From the NCBI GenBank assembly GCA_017302015.1, contig JAFLEE010000014.1:1-64000 (forward strand): 64,000 nt of DNA. Direction: 5' to 3'. The stretch's first letter is position 1. Every line of letters begins with the position of its first letter. The stretch is from Spirochaetota bacterium (GTDB lineage: Bacteria; Spirochaetota; UBA12135; COTS27; JAFLEE01). The notes below the pieces were generated by a model. The model did no database searches and was not told the DNA's origin. It saw only the letters and a list, made by a program, of their open reading frames with translations. Below, piece by piece: positions 16,898-26,420 of the stretch. Position numbers and translations under genes: made by a program.

Positions 16898-18109
16898 GTG
16901 GCAGACCTCGACCTCAAGACCGCCCTCTCCGTCTTCGGGAAAATGCCCCAGGAGAAGATCGCCCTCGTCCTCGAGGCCGCCGTGGAGGTGGCCACAGATA
17001 AACTCACCGGCAAAGATCTCCCCCAGGTGCTCCTGCAGCGCCGTCTCAACGAACTCGAAGCCCAACTCGGCGAACTCGCCGCCGCCCATTATACCGGTTT
17101 TCTGAGAGAACTCGGGCCCGAACATATCAATAGCATCCGCCATTTCGTGCGAATGCTCCTTTCGAAAACCGTCGACCAGGACAAGATCGTCTCGGCCCTC
17201 CGTGGGGTCGGCCTCAAGGAAGACCATATCCGCTCCGCCCTGGCCCTCATGAAGATCTGGGCCCCCGGCAAGATCCTCAAGGTCGCCAAGGGCCGGGGCC
17301 AAGATGAGTTCAGCCTGAAGATGCGGGAGCTCTTCAAACTCTACCTCGATGGCTTCCTCATCCGGGAACCCGTCGGGCGCCTCTGCCTGATTCGGATGGC
17401 CCTCGAACCGGAAAAGGGCCAGGCGCTCCGCACCCTCCTAGGGGAAATTTCCCGCGTGGACGAGGCGGTACAGAAGGCCCGACCCTTTTGGTGGTCCGAG
17501 GCCCACGATGACAACCTGCAGGAAATCCTTTGGCGGCGCATCCCCCAACTCGTGCTTCATCCCTTGGCTTCCATGGCCGACCAATGGGACGAACCCATCC
17601 GCAAAGAGTCGCTCATCGCCTTCTTGAAAGAAGCCCAACTCCCGGAATACTTGGCGGAACTCTATCCCTTCCTCGGCGGGGGGCCGGTACTGCCGGATCC
17701 CCCCGAATCCTGGGAGGAACTCACCCGGGAGGCGGTCCAGGAGGATCCTGCGGGGTTCTATCTGCGCTTCCTCACCGATTGGGCCTTCTTTTACCACCAA
17801 ACGCGGGGGAGCGCGGGATGGAAACGCACCACCGCGAGCGTGGAGGCCCTTCTTTCCCGATCCTCCCTCCTCTTCACCAAGGAAGGGGAGTGGAACCTCG
17901 ACGGGTTCACCCCCGAGGGCAAGGATCTCGTGATGCACGCCTTCGCCATGGGGGCGACCTACCCGGTCCCCGCCGCAGCCCGAATGCGTGATAGGCTCCG
18001 GTTGGAATCCCCGACGAACCTTAACCAGGCGGCGAAGCGCTACCGGCAACTGAAAGCGGTCCAGCAAGGGGGCGCGCTCACGCGTAGTCCCGTGGGGATC
18101 CCGCCCTAG
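16898..18109 (+). CDS. Hypothetical protein of 403 residues
   Basis: I do not recognise this protein. It is soluble and mostly helical, with no signal peptide or membrane segment. The first 130 residues are Leu/Lys/Glu-rich amphipathic helices; residues 190-300 are Trp- and Pro-rich (F-W-W-S-E-A-H-D-D-N). The frame is complete and the composition protein-like throughout. The start is a GTG without a clear ribosome site. It stands alone between an isomerase-like gene and a convergent glycosidase, so context does not reveal its role. Confidence 0.65.
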   Translation: MADLDLKTALSVFGKMPQEKIALVLEAAVEVATDKLTGKDLPQVLLQRRLNELEAQLGELAAAHYTGFLRELGPEHINSIRHFVRMLLSKTVDQDKIVSALRGVGLKEDHIRSALALMKIWAPGKILKVAKGRGQDEFSLKMRELFKLYLDGFLIREPVGRLCLIRMALEPEKGQALRTLLGEISRVDEAVQKARPFWWSEAHDDNLQEILWRRIPQLVLHPLASMADQWDEPIRKESLIAFLKEAQLPEYLAELYPFLGGGPVLPDPPESWEELTREAVQEDPAGFYLRFLTDWAFFYHQTRGSAGWKRTTASVEALLSRSSLLFTKEGEWNLDGFTPEGKDLVMHAFAMGATYPVPAAARMRDRLRLESPTNLNQAAKRYRQLKAVQQGGALTRSPVGIPP

Positions 18110-18519
18110 CCACGAAGCGGCCGAACGCGGACGCTTGTGGAAGGTGGATCCACTCGACCCCATCGCCCCAGAATTCGATCTCTGCCCGTTGCGCGGGGCG
18201 GAGCCGATTCCCCTCCACGCGGCATGTCCTCCTGGACACCGCCGATCGGTGCGCACCCTTTCTCCCCGCGCCCCAACTGAAGACCCACCTTGGGCGCAGC
18301 TTCGTGGCGGTAAAATGATCCACCGGGTTCGGGACCGTGATTTATTCTAACCGAGCGGGGGAACGTGCGGGCCTTAGGCCGCCATCGCGCTCGGCGGCAC
18401 ATTTCAAGGGTCGTGCCTACACCCGAACCCCCTCGAGGATCGGGGCCTGCGGGCTCTTGATCTCGCGGTGGCGCGCCTTCATCCGTTCGAGCATCCCGGG
18501 CTCGCCCCTTGGCGGGCCT
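18110..18519. other. Convergent intergenic region with possible coding scraps
   Basis: About 410 bp between two convergent genes. Minus-strand stretches ending near 18420 and 18120 have somewhat protein-like composition but no recognisable domain. They could be remains of a deleted gene. Confidence 0.3.
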
Positions 18520-20856
18520 TCATTCCACGGCCAGCTCAAAGAACGGGGTGGGCCCCGCGTCCAGTTTCGAGGTATCCAAGGCGAGTTTTACCGTATCCTT
18601 GGAGACGTTTTGGAAGTTCAGGCGACCTTTCCGAGAACCGTCGATGGCCAAGGCCCAGCCCCTAATCCGTGCGGCATCCGGATGTCGAAGGGTCAGCGTG
18701 AGGGCCACGGTCTGCATCAGCACCGGCAAGTTTCCCAGGTTCACCAAACTCACCCGGTCTTCCGAAACCTCGAAATCGCTGTTGAGCGCGTCGGTGTTCA
18801 CCACGAGGAGCATGCGCCGGCACTGCGGGATGGGTTTGCCGTCCAGCGACGAGAGGGCGACGACGAGGTCTGACGGCGCGCCTTCGACCTCGAGGCAGGC
18901 GAACTTCGCGGCCTGGCCCTTTTTCAGGGCCGCCGCCTCCGTCCGGGGTGCCTGGACGAAGAGGGACCTTCGCGCGATGTCCATAAGGAGTTCGCCCGTT
19001 TCGGCCTGGAAAATACCCAGAGCCGCGCGGGTCCCGTTTGAAGGCCCCAGGATGGAGGCTTTTCGCAGTTCGGAGACCCACGCCTCGGCATCCGCGTATT
19101 GAAAGGCGCCGCCGTCGCCGCTGGCATGCGTGGTCAGGGTGAGCTCGCCCCCCGTCTGGGGGCTCAGGGTCAGCTGGGCCTCACGGGGACCTTTCACCAG
19201 CGGGGGCCGCGGGCCCTCCCGATCGATGCCGAAGCGGCAGAGCAGCGAGAGCAGGCTCTGCGCGTCGCTGAGCTTCTTCTGCATGCTGTTGCTCTGCGTC
19301 AAGAAACCCTCGGTGAGCATGACCTTGGCGGTCTTCTCCGACGGGCGCACATCCCTTCGAGCGAAGAGCAGCGTCGCGAGGACCTCGTTGGCCCGTTGCA
19401 CGGGGTCGCGGCCGATGAAGAAGGAACCCATGGGGTAGGCCACCCTCATGAGGACGGGTTGGCAATGGGCCACGAGGCCCGAAAATCCCTGGAACGAGGC
19501 GTAGGCGGGAAAGAGCAGGCCGGCTTCATGGCGCAGCCTACCCCAGTACGGAAAATTGTTCTCGGTGATGAACAGCGGCCGATCGACATAGCGCGCCTGC
19601 GCGGCTTTTCGGAAATAGGCCCCCCCGTTTTCGAGGGCGCCCTGTTGGGGGTTCTTCGTCCCCGGCGTATTGAAACCGGTGGGATGGTTGTGGTAGGTAT
19701 GGAAGGCGACCACCGTGCTCTGGCCGCGCGCGGCTTGGTTGCGCAATCGCACGACCGTATCGTAGACATGGGTCAGGCCCTTGTAACCCAGCCCGCGGAT
19801 GGTTCTCTCGTACCACGCCAACAGGTCTTCCTGCAACCCAAAAAGAAACAGGCCCGCATCGTTCCCACGGGCCTGGTCGTACTCGAGCGCGAATTTCTTA
19901 TCGAAGGGGATGGCGTCGAAGGAAGCGAACGCGTCGGCCTGGTCGCCCCAGGCCTGCTTCAGGCGCTCGATGGATCCTGCGTACCGCTTACCCAAGAAAT
20001 CACGCCATCGTTCGGCGGCGAGCGCCCTCAGTTCTTCCTTCTGGAACAGGCCCAATTCGGCGATGAGATCCTGCTCGTTCCAGAAGGTCAGCGAGACGAG
20101 CGCCGCATCCTCCGCCAAGGAGAGGCCCGTATAGGGGTTGCGGTGCGTCAGGAGGGCCTCCGCGCCGAACGCCCAGGCTTTCCGGGCTTCCGGATCCAGG
20201 AGGAGCCTCTCCCGAAGCTGGCGTTGGTCCGCCTCGTCCCAGCGCCCCTTCAGGAAGCCGTTATGGTAGGCGAGATCGAGCGTGTAGTAGATGCCCGCCT
20301 CCCGCAGGCAGGACAGGAAAAAATCCAAGCGCTCCAGGTTCGTCTGATGGAGTTCTCCATCGCACTGCGCGCCGCTGCTTAAGATCATGTCGAGGTTCTG
20401 GAGGCGAAGCAGGTTGTAGCCTTGCCTTCGGATCGCCGTGACGTGGGCCCTCACATTGGCATGCTCCCCTTCCCGATCGGGGGCGAGCATGGAAAATTCC
20501 AAGTAATTCCTATTTTTCTCGCTGAAGCCCCTCTCGTGGACGATCGAGTCGTAGCCAAAAAAACGCACTGGGGACCCCGGCGTGTTCTCGAAGGCGAAGC
20601 CGCCGTGGGGACCGACGACCACCCGGCCGTGTTTGCCGGCCGGGCCGATTTCCACGAGCGCGCTGAAATCGAGGGCCGAGCCGGCCTGGATGACCGTCGA
20701 TGACATATCGACGGGTTTCCACTCGTCGCCCGCGGCGACTTTCCAGGCGTGAAGCGGGACGACCATGAGGAGGGTCCATAGGAAAAAGGAGCCCCGAACT
20801 CCCCAGTTGGGCGCGCCGGGGTTCGATTCCAAGCGGGACCTCAACACCGGCATCAT
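18520..20856 (-). CDS. Secreted clan GH-A-type glycoside hydrolase
   Basis: A 778-residue protein. ATG 20856 is chosen because AGGAG lies five bases upstream and a hydrophobic export segment follows at residues 23-38; a start at 20952 would put this segment too deep. The TIM-barrel domain spans about residues 90-500, with likely acid/base E261 (T-F-W-N-E-Q-D-L) and nucleophile E432 (F-I-T-E-N-N-F-P). The C-terminal 250 residues are beta-rich. Family and substrate are not certain; a beta-galactosidase or mannanase-type activity is possible. A fragment of a close paralogue lies at 28867-29024. Confidence 0.75.
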   Translation of the reverse strand: MMPVLRSRLESNPGAPNWGVRGSFFLWTLLMVVPLHAWKVAAGDEWKPVDMSSTVIQAGSALDFSALVEIGPAGKHGRVVVGPHGGFAFENTPGSPVRFFGYDSIVHERGFSEKNRNYLEFSMLAPDREGEHANVRAHVTAIRRQGYNLLRLQNLDMILSSGAQCDGELHQTNLERLDFFLSCLREAGIYYTLDLAYHNGFLKGRWDEADQRQLRERLLLDPEARKAWAFGAEALLTHRNPYTGLSLAEDAALVSLTFWNEQDLIAELGLFQKEELRALAAERWRDFLGKRYAGSIERLKQAWGDQADAFASFDAIPFDKKFALEYDQARGNDAGLFLFGLQEDLLAWYERTIRGLGYKGLTHVYDTVVRLRNQAARGQSTVVAFHTYHNHPTGFNTPGTKNPQQGALENGGAYFRKAAQARYVDRPLFITENNFPYWGRLRHEAGLLFPAYASFQGFSGLVAHCQPVLMRVAYPMGSFFIGRDPVQRANEVLATLLFARRDVRPSEKTAKVMLTEGFLTQSNSMQKKLSDAQSLLSLLCRFGIDREGPRPPLVKGPREAQLTLSPQTGGELTLTTHASGDGGAFQYADAEAWVSELRKASILGPSNGTRAALGIFQAETGELLMDIARRSLFVQAPRTEAAALKKGQAAKFACLEVEGAPSDLVVALSSLDGKPIPQCRRMLLVVNTDALNSDFEVSEDRVSLVNLGNLPVLMQTVALTLTLRHPDAARIRGWALAIDGSRKGRLNFQNVSKDTVKLALDTSKLDAGPTPFFELAVE

Positions 20857-21443
20857 CCATGCTCCTCTCAGTCGGGCGAAAAACGCGGCGAGCCCGACGC
20901 CAAGGGGGGCGGCGCCTCGTGGGTACGCCTTTTTCGTTCCAGAGTTCATCATCGAAGTTCTCCGTGCTTTTAGAGTATGAAATCATCCCGAGAAACAAGC
21001 AAGGCCACCCGATCCCCTGCGGCATGCCGGATAAGAGCCGGTTCACGAAAAGTTGAATCGCCACTTCCTTTGCTGGATGGTTCTTTTTCCGGGAATGAAT
21101 ACTTGCAGAGGATGCATGATTGCAGCGAGAGCCTCACCGCGACATACAGATTCCAGGCGATGGGAGTTTCCTGACCGCTTCGATCGCAGCCTAAAACGCC
21201 GCCGAGGCAGTTCGTCCGGGAGATCGCCCCTGGAGGCCGCCAACGCGCCCTCGATTAGAATCTGTCTACGGGCCCAAAATATTATAGTAGATTCGCGTAA
21301 CGAATGGATGCCCATCCCCGTCGCGGGTCTTACACGGGGCCTATCGTGCGTGGGCTCATCCAGCCCCCACTCCATTTGTGGCTGGCTTGTGGACGATCTG
21401 ACACCGAAAGCCTGCCCGCGCTCCATGGGAAGCGATCCAGTCC
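20857..21443. other. Intergenic region, upstream of the secreted glycosidase
   Basis: It presumably holds the promoter of the minus-strand glycosidase and decayed sequence next to the AraC fragment. I found no intact gene or clear regulatory palindrome. Confidence 0.35.
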
Positions 21444-21830
21444 TTAACCGGGCTCCTCGTGGAATCGCTGCCGGTAAGCCCGGGGGCCCAACCCCACATG
21501 GCAATGGAACAGCAGAGAAAAATGGGGGTAGGTTTCGAAGCCGCATGCGGCGGCGATGCGCCCCTCGAGCTTGCGTGTCAGACGAAGGAGTCGCTGGGCG
21601 CGGTCGAACTGCTGTGTCAAGTGAGATCGGCGAGGGGGCAGCCCCATGGCGGCGTGGTAGAGCCTGATGAAATAGCTGGGGGCGAGGCCGTATTGGCCGG
21701 CGAGGGCCCCGTTCGCCGGGGTAAGTTGGGCCGTCCGGGGCCATAAATCGAGGCTGGCTTCGAAGGCCGGGCGCAATCCACCCAGATTCACCACCGGCGG
21801 CAGCAGCGGCCGTGGCACCGGGCATCCCAC
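21444..21830 (-). pseudogene. AraC-family DNA-binding domain fragment
   Basis: 128 codons whose last 90 residues resemble the double helix-turn-helix of AraC proteins (Y-G-L-A-P-S-Y-F-I-R-L-Y and I-A-A-A-C-G-F-E-T-Y-P-H-F-S). The sensor domain is missing, and in the AraC family such a fragment is normally a remnant. It follows 22 bp after the stop of the intact AraC gene on the same strand. Confidence 0.5.
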
Positions 21831-21851
21831 GCGATGGCCCGCGTCGCCTCG

Positions 21852-22730
21852 TCAAGTCCTTGCCGAAATACGCCTTCGCGTCTCCGGGACTTCGGCCCCG
21901 CGCCAGCGGCCGGGGCTCGTTCCATAATGGCGGCGGAACACCTTGATGAAATACCCGGGCTCGTTGAACCCGCATTGGCGGGCGACTTCGGCGACGGGGA
22001 TTTTCCCCGGGGCGAGAAGGGCGCAGGCCCGGCCCAGCCTGAGTTCATCGAGGTATTTATGGAACCCGAGGGAGCCGGCCTCGCGGAAGAGCCTCGAGAT
22101 GTGGTCCGGGGATAACCCGAAGCTGCGCGCGACCGAGCTGCGGTTGATGGGAAGGTGGCAGCATTCCCTCATGTGCTCGCGGATGCTCTGGTAGATCGAA
22201 CCGGGGGGATTCGCCCACGCCGCGGCGCTTCCGTGGAACGCTTCGCGGGCCGTGCGCAGGATCACGTGGAAGAGGGCGAGGAGTAGCTCCGGGGAGCGCC
22301 CCTCGCGCTCGGCGGAAACCAAAGCGTTCAGGAGCCATTGCCCGTCGGCGCCCAGGGGGAAACCCGCGAGTTCCTGGTCCTGCGGATCGAGGCCTTCGGG
22401 GTCGGAAGGGGACCGATGGCCGAGGGTCCACCGCATGTCACGGGGAAGGAAGTGGATGCAGAACAAGGTGCGTGCGCTGGCGAAGGAACGGAGATTCCAG
22501 GCGCCGGTCCCTGCGAAAAAGGCGTCGCCCCGGACCAGACGGCGTTGGACCGGCCCCGAGCCCGATAAATACTGGATGGGCAGGGCGCCATGGAGGACGA
22601 TCTCCAAGTGGGGATGGCCGGGAAGCCAGGCCCCCGGTGGGGCCTCGCCGCGGCGGGCGACGAACACGCGTTTGATCCCGCCATTTTCCAGGAGGGCTTC
22701 GAGCGCCTTGAGAACCCGGGAATCGGCCAT
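21852..22730 (-). CDS. AraC-family transcriptional regulator
   Basis: A 292-residue regulator with an N-terminal cupin-like sensor half and a C-terminal AraC double helix-turn-helix (V-A-R-S-F-G-L-S-P-D-H-I-S-R-L-F, then V-A-R-Q-C-G-F-N-E-P-G-Y-F). It diverges from the M14 carboxypeptidase gene and probably controls it. A GTATAAATAC sequence ends four bases before the ATG on this strand; if that is the -10 box, the mRNA is leaderless. Confidence 0.9.
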   Translation of the reverse strand: MADSRVLKALEALLENGGIKRVFVARRGEAPPGAWLPGHPHLEIVLHGALPIQYLSGSGPVQRRLVRGDAFFAGTGAWNLRSFASARTLFCIHFLPRDMRWTLGHRSPSDPEGLDPQDQELAGFPLGADGQWLLNALVSAEREGRSPELLLALFHVILRTAREAFHGSAAAWANPPGSIYQSIREHMRECCHLPINRSSVARSFGLSPDHISRLFREAGSLGFHKYLDELRLGRACALLAPGKIPVAEVARQCGFNEPGYFIKVFRRHYGTSPGRWRGAEVPETRRRISART

Positions 22731-22733
22731 GTC

Positions 22734-22807
22734 GTATTTATACCATTACGGACTTATATTTCTTATTGTTTTTACGGTTAGAGCCGCCTATAATGACGTA
22801 TAAATAC
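22734..22807. promoter_or_regulatory. Inverted repeats in the AraC-carboxypeptidase divergent promoter
   Basis: GTATTTATAC (22734-22743) and its exact inverse GTATAAATAC (22798-22807) flank an AT-rich core between the divergent genes. Each copy contains TATAAAT pointing towards its gene, so they could be the two -10 boxes, paired AraC sites, or both. Confidence 0.55.
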
Positions 22808-22852
22808 AATCGGCGAAGCGCGCATCGCGCTGGCCTCGACGGAGCATGACCC

Positions 22853-23989
22853 GTGCAGATCGACCACGCCTTCCCCGGCGGAAATATCCTCCTCGAAAAG
22901 ATCGAGGGGGATGACGTCACCCTCCGGCAAGACCTGCGGGATACCGAGGGTTGGTGGTTCTATTGGTGTTTCCGGGTGCGGGGGGCGGCGGGGCGGACGC
23001 TCCACTTCCATTTCCCGGATACCGGCGAGGCTTGGCAGAGCGTGATCGGGGTGCGCGGACCCGCGGTGAGCAGGGACGAGGGCCGCCATTGGAATTGGCT
23101 GGGGCGGGGATCCGCCTCGGATTTCTCGTTCACCTTCGGCGCGGATGACGACGCGGTCCGCTTCAGTTTCGCCATGCCCTACCAGGAGGATCGCCTCGAG
23201 CGCTTCCTCGACTGCCACGTTGGCCATCCGCGCCTGCGCCGCGAACGCCTTTGCCATTCGCGGAAAGGGCGCTCTGTGGAACGGCTCCATCTCGGCTGCC
23301 TCCACGGGGCGCCTCGTTACCGGGTGGCGCTCACCTGCCGCCACCACGCCTGCGAAATGATGGCGAGTTATTCCCTGGAGGGCCTTCTGGAAGAGATCCT
23401 GGGCGATTCGGAAGCGGGGGCATGGCTTGGCGAGAACGTGGAGTTCCTCGCCATCCCCTTCGTCGACAAAGACGGCGTCGAAGACGGCGACCAGGGCAAA
23501 AGCCGCAAGCCCCACGACCATGCCCTGGATTACGGGGAGCATCGCCTCTACCCCGAGACTACCGCCCTCGCCGCCTTCCTTCCCGAATGGTCGCGGGGGA
23601 AACTCGCCATCGCCCTCGACCTGCATTGCCCCTCCATCCGCGGGCCGTTCCACGAAGACCTCATGTCGCCCGACCGCCTGCGGGATGCGGGCAATTGGGC
23701 GCGCACGGAAGATTTTTTCAGGGTCTTGGAGAAGGTACAGCAAGGCCCCCTGATTTTCAGGCTTGCCGACAGCCAGGCCTTCACGACCTGGACCGGCCCC
23801 GAGGGGCCGAAGGGACCTGTCGCGGGTCTCATCACTACCTGGGTGCGGACCTTGCCTGGCCTGCGCTTCGGCACCGCCCTCGAAATTCCCTACGCCAACG
23901 CCGGCGGGAAAGAGGTGAACCAGGAAAGCGCGACCGCTTTCGGCCGTGACCTAGCGCGGGCGTTGCATCGATATCTCGCCGACGGATGA
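22853..23989 (+). CDS. M14-family zinc carboxypeptidase-like protein
   Basis: A 378-residue protein with a beta-rich N-terminal domain (1-125) and an M14 peptidase domain. Zinc ligands fit H165-A-C-E168 (the HxxE motif) and H258 (A-L-D-L-H-C-P); the catalytic glutamate fits E344 (A-L-E-I-P-Y-A-N). M14 enzymes remove C-terminal residues or act on amide bonds in cell-wall peptides. No signal peptide is visible from the GTG start, so it is probably cytoplasmic. In a carbohydrate island, hydrolysis of an amide-linked sugar derivative is conceivable but unproven. It is divergent from an AraC gene. Confidence 0.8.
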   Translation: MQIDHAFPGGNILLEKIEGDDVTLRQDLRDTEGWWFYWCFRVRGAAGRTLHFHFPDTGEAWQSVIGVRGPAVSRDEGRHWNWLGRGSASDFSFTFGADDDAVRFSFAMPYQEDRLERFLDCHVGHPRLRRERLCHSRKGRSVERLHLGCLHGAPRYRVALTCRHHACEMMASYSLEGLLEEILGDSEAGAWLGENVEFLAIPFVDKDGVEDGDQGKSRKPHDHALDYGEHRLYPETTALAAFLPEWSRGKLAIALDLHCPSIRGPFHEDLMSPDRLRDAGNWARTEDFFRVLEKVQQGPLIFRLADSQAFTTWTGPEGPKGPVAGLITTWVRTLPGLRFGTALEIPYANAGGKEVNQESATAFGRDLARALHRYLADG

Positions 23990-24041
23990 AACGGACCGCT
24001 TTCGCCGTGGGGAACGGCCTTGATGCGGGCGGTCCTCGTCG

Positions 24042-24483
24042 AGGACGCACTGCACCGCAACGAGGGGTAACTCACGCCTATGAAAACTTCCATCCCGCCC
24101 TCGTACCCAACCTGTCAGAAAGCCGGGTCATCGAATGGGCCCGGGCCTCGGAGCCCTAGCCCGCCGTCGAAGAGCGATTCATACGTTCGCGGCGCCATCT
24201 GGAGACCCATGACCCCGAACCCCTGCGCCCCTCGGACCTCGCCGCGGTCGCGGGCCTGTCCGCCTCGCGTTTTTCAAGGGCCTTCCATGCCGCCTTCGGC
24301 GCCTCGCCCATCGAACACCTCATCCAGGTCCGACTGGAGGCGGCGCGCGAGAAACTCCTGTTCACGGTTTTTCCGACCCGCGGGATCGCCTTCGGAGTCG
24401 GTTTCCCCGACGCCCTCCATTTCTCTAAGGTTTTCACCCGCGCCAGGGTCGGGGGCTCCGGGCCTTCCAACGGGGCCAATAAA
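24042..24483 (+). pseudogene. Decayed copy of the AraC gene at 29394 (3' half)
   Basis: This stretch aligns almost base for base with 29762-30197, the second half of the intact AraC gene. It carries substitutions and small indels that break the frame, and the 5' half of the gene is absent. Confidence 0.8.
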
Positions 24484-24531
24484 CACCGAACGGGGCAGGA
24501 TCTTCCATTTACCCGGCCGGGATGCCGGCCC

Positions 24532-24780
24532 ATGCTTACCCCCGAACGGGAGGTGCTTCGTGAATCATGGCCCAATTCGGTCCATCGCCCTCACGGGGTC
24601 CTCATGCGGTTCAGTATCGGCGCGGAGAACAGGGCGTCCGGCCACCCGGAAAGCCTCTTCGGGAAGACCCTGGAGGAGGTCGGCAGAATGGGCGTCGGGC
24701 CGTCGATGGATTGCGCCATCCATGGGAACTACCTCTATTCCATCGGGGAAGGGAAACTCCGCATCTCCCGACACGCCTAG
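24532..24780 (+). pseudogene. Decayed copy of the LVIVD-propeller gene start
   Basis: This continues the duplication above and matches 30250-30494, the intergenic region and first codons of the LVIVD-repeat gene. The homology ends at C-T-C-C-G-C-A-T-C-T-C-C-C-G-A, and a TAG stop follows at 24778-24780. At most 82 residues could be made. Confidence 0.8.
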
Positions 24781-25228
24781 CAAACAGTCGCTCCAAGATG
24801 CCTCACGATCCGCAAGGGCACTCTTTGAACTAGATCCCTTGTTTGCCGCATAAAGATCGACCTCGCGATATCCCTCGTGGTTTATTTTTAGACGGCCCGG
24901 CGATACGAGAATGCTTCGTGAATTTTCCTAGTCCAAAATCTAAACTATTTATACGCCCCTCGATCAGGGATCATTGGATAGCGTTTCCAGTCCAAAAAGA
25001 ACAATCCGCACTCGCGTCCCGAGAACGATTTGAACCGAATTCTTGAATCATGATCCCAATCAATTTTTTGACATATCGAACGATGCACACAGCCCACAAA
25101 ATTCTCCAAGCCATCGATAAGGGATCGCGCCCAATCAAGGCGCAAAGCGCTCGTCGTCAGGGGGCCGTTCCTTTCATACCTCCTCGCTGAATACCGGCGC
25201 CGCAGTCCCGGCGGAAATTCGGATCGTT
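24781..25228. other. AT-richer intergenic region without gene
   Basis: About 450 bp with lower GC than its surroundings, between the duplication scar and a convergent gene. I see no frame with protein-like composition, no RNA gene and no clear terminator. Confidence 0.4.
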
Positions 25229-26320
25229 TCATGGATCTTCTTTCGCGACGAGGCGTTGCAAATCAATTAAATCATAACGGAAGACGCCTATCCCGTTGGA
25301 CTCGGTGGGCCAATTGACATAAAGATATCGACCGTCCCTCGAAAAACTTGAATCGACGTGGATCCTCCTTTTCCAAACAAGGTCAACGTTGGTTGTCTCG
25401 TCCAATAGGAAATGTCTTCGGGTTCCTTTCGCTCCCGCATAGTCCAAGGAAAGGACCAAAGGCGAGGATCCATACCATGTCTCTCCGGCGATCCACCTTC
25501 GATCGGGGGAGACTCCCGGATGACAGAGGTCCTTCTCGGTGCGGGCCACGGGTGGTCCGACCTGGACTCGGTCCAAGTCGAAAAGCGTACCACCGGCGTA
25601 GATCCTTTCATTGTCCCACCAGAAAGGGTGCGCTCCGGGGCCGGGGAAAAAACGGACCTCATTTCCATTGGTCGAAAAGGTGAAGGCGAATTCCGGCTTT
25701 TGGACCTTGACCCAAATGCGACCCCCCTTAGGGCTCCAATAGCGATGCCATATATTCTGGGGCACCGCGCCGCCCATCCTTTCCTTCCAATTGGAGAACG
25801 CCCCGATGTCGAGTATTTTCCGGGTCACGCCCGTGCGTGGATCGACGGTCCAGACATTCCCGTTTTCGAACGAACCGGTGAGGACCAAGCCTGTGCCGGG
25901 GTGGTAACTCACGGGTCCGCAGTTTCCACACGTGATCGTGCGTAAAATTTTTCCCGTCGCGCTTTCGCGAACCACGATCTCGTTGCTGGGGCCTCGGTGG
26001 ACAAATGATTCCTCGCCGATCCACAGGGCCATGACCCCGGTGTGCGGGATCGCCTTGATGGCCTCCACAAGTACCCGAGGCTCGGAACCATCGAGACGGG
26101 AGATCATCAGTTGCGCCGGTTTTTCTAAACCATCGGGCCATTGGACGAAAAGAATGTGACGCCCCTCCGGATCGTCAGGGAACTGGTTCCAGTGATAAGC
26201 TTTTCGGGCATAGACGGCGGTGGAAACGGGGGTTTTTTGGACCACGGCGCCGCTCATTCGGATTTCAGTTCCTCCAAAAGCCGCGGACATCATGAAAAGG
26301 AGGGGCATCAGGCGCTTCAT
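25229..26320 (-). CDS. Secreted beta-propeller protein (TolB/oligogalacturonate-lyase-like)
   Basis: A 363-residue protein with a short signal peptide (M-K-R-L-M-P-L-L-F-M-M-S-A-A-F-G). Blade-like repeats of 40-60 residues end in S-P-D/K-G-x-R/I-x-W type strands (for example Y-W-S-P-K-G-G-R-I-W and V-S-P-D-R-R-W-I-A). This resembles TolB/WD40-like propellers, including PL22 oligogalacturonate lyases, but I cannot place PL22 catalytic residues. An AAAGGA site precedes the ATG. It lies downstream of the GH63-like gene on the same strand with a 100-bp gap. Confidence 0.62.
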   Translation of the reverse strand: MKRLMPLLFMMSAAFGGTEIRMSGAVVQKTPVSTAVYARKAYHWNQFPDDPEGRHILFVQWPDGLEKPAQLMISRLDGSEPRVLVEAIKAIPHTGVMALWIGEESFVHRGPSNEIVVRESATGKILRTITCGNCGPVSYHPGTGLVLTGSFENGNVWTVDPRTGVTRKILDIGAFSNWKERMGGAVPQNIWHRYWSPKGGRIWVKVQKPEFAFTFSTNGNEVRFFPGPGAHPFWWDNERIYAGGTLFDLDRVQVGPPVARTEKDLCHPGVSPDRRWIAGETWYGSSPLVLSLDYAGAKGTRRHFLLDETTNVDLVWKRRIHVDSSFSRDGRYLYVNWPTESNGIGVFRYDLIDLQRLVAKEDP

Positions 26321-26420
26321 GGATTTTCCTTTTTGGGTCTGGCCGTCTTTCCGTATTTTGCCTTTATGCTTCGGCGGATTTCAAGGATGCCCAACGTGTA
26401 ACTGAGTCCTTCGATGGGGG

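Noticed and set aside
18420-18519. Minus-strand stretch that could be the C-terminus of a lost gene
   Set aside because: Only about 25 protein-like residues before a stop, with no recognisable motif.
20815-20840. GGTTCGATTCC resembling a tRNA T-arm
   Set aside because: No acceptor stem, anticodon arm or D-arm can be built around it, and it lies inside the coding start region of the glycosidase.
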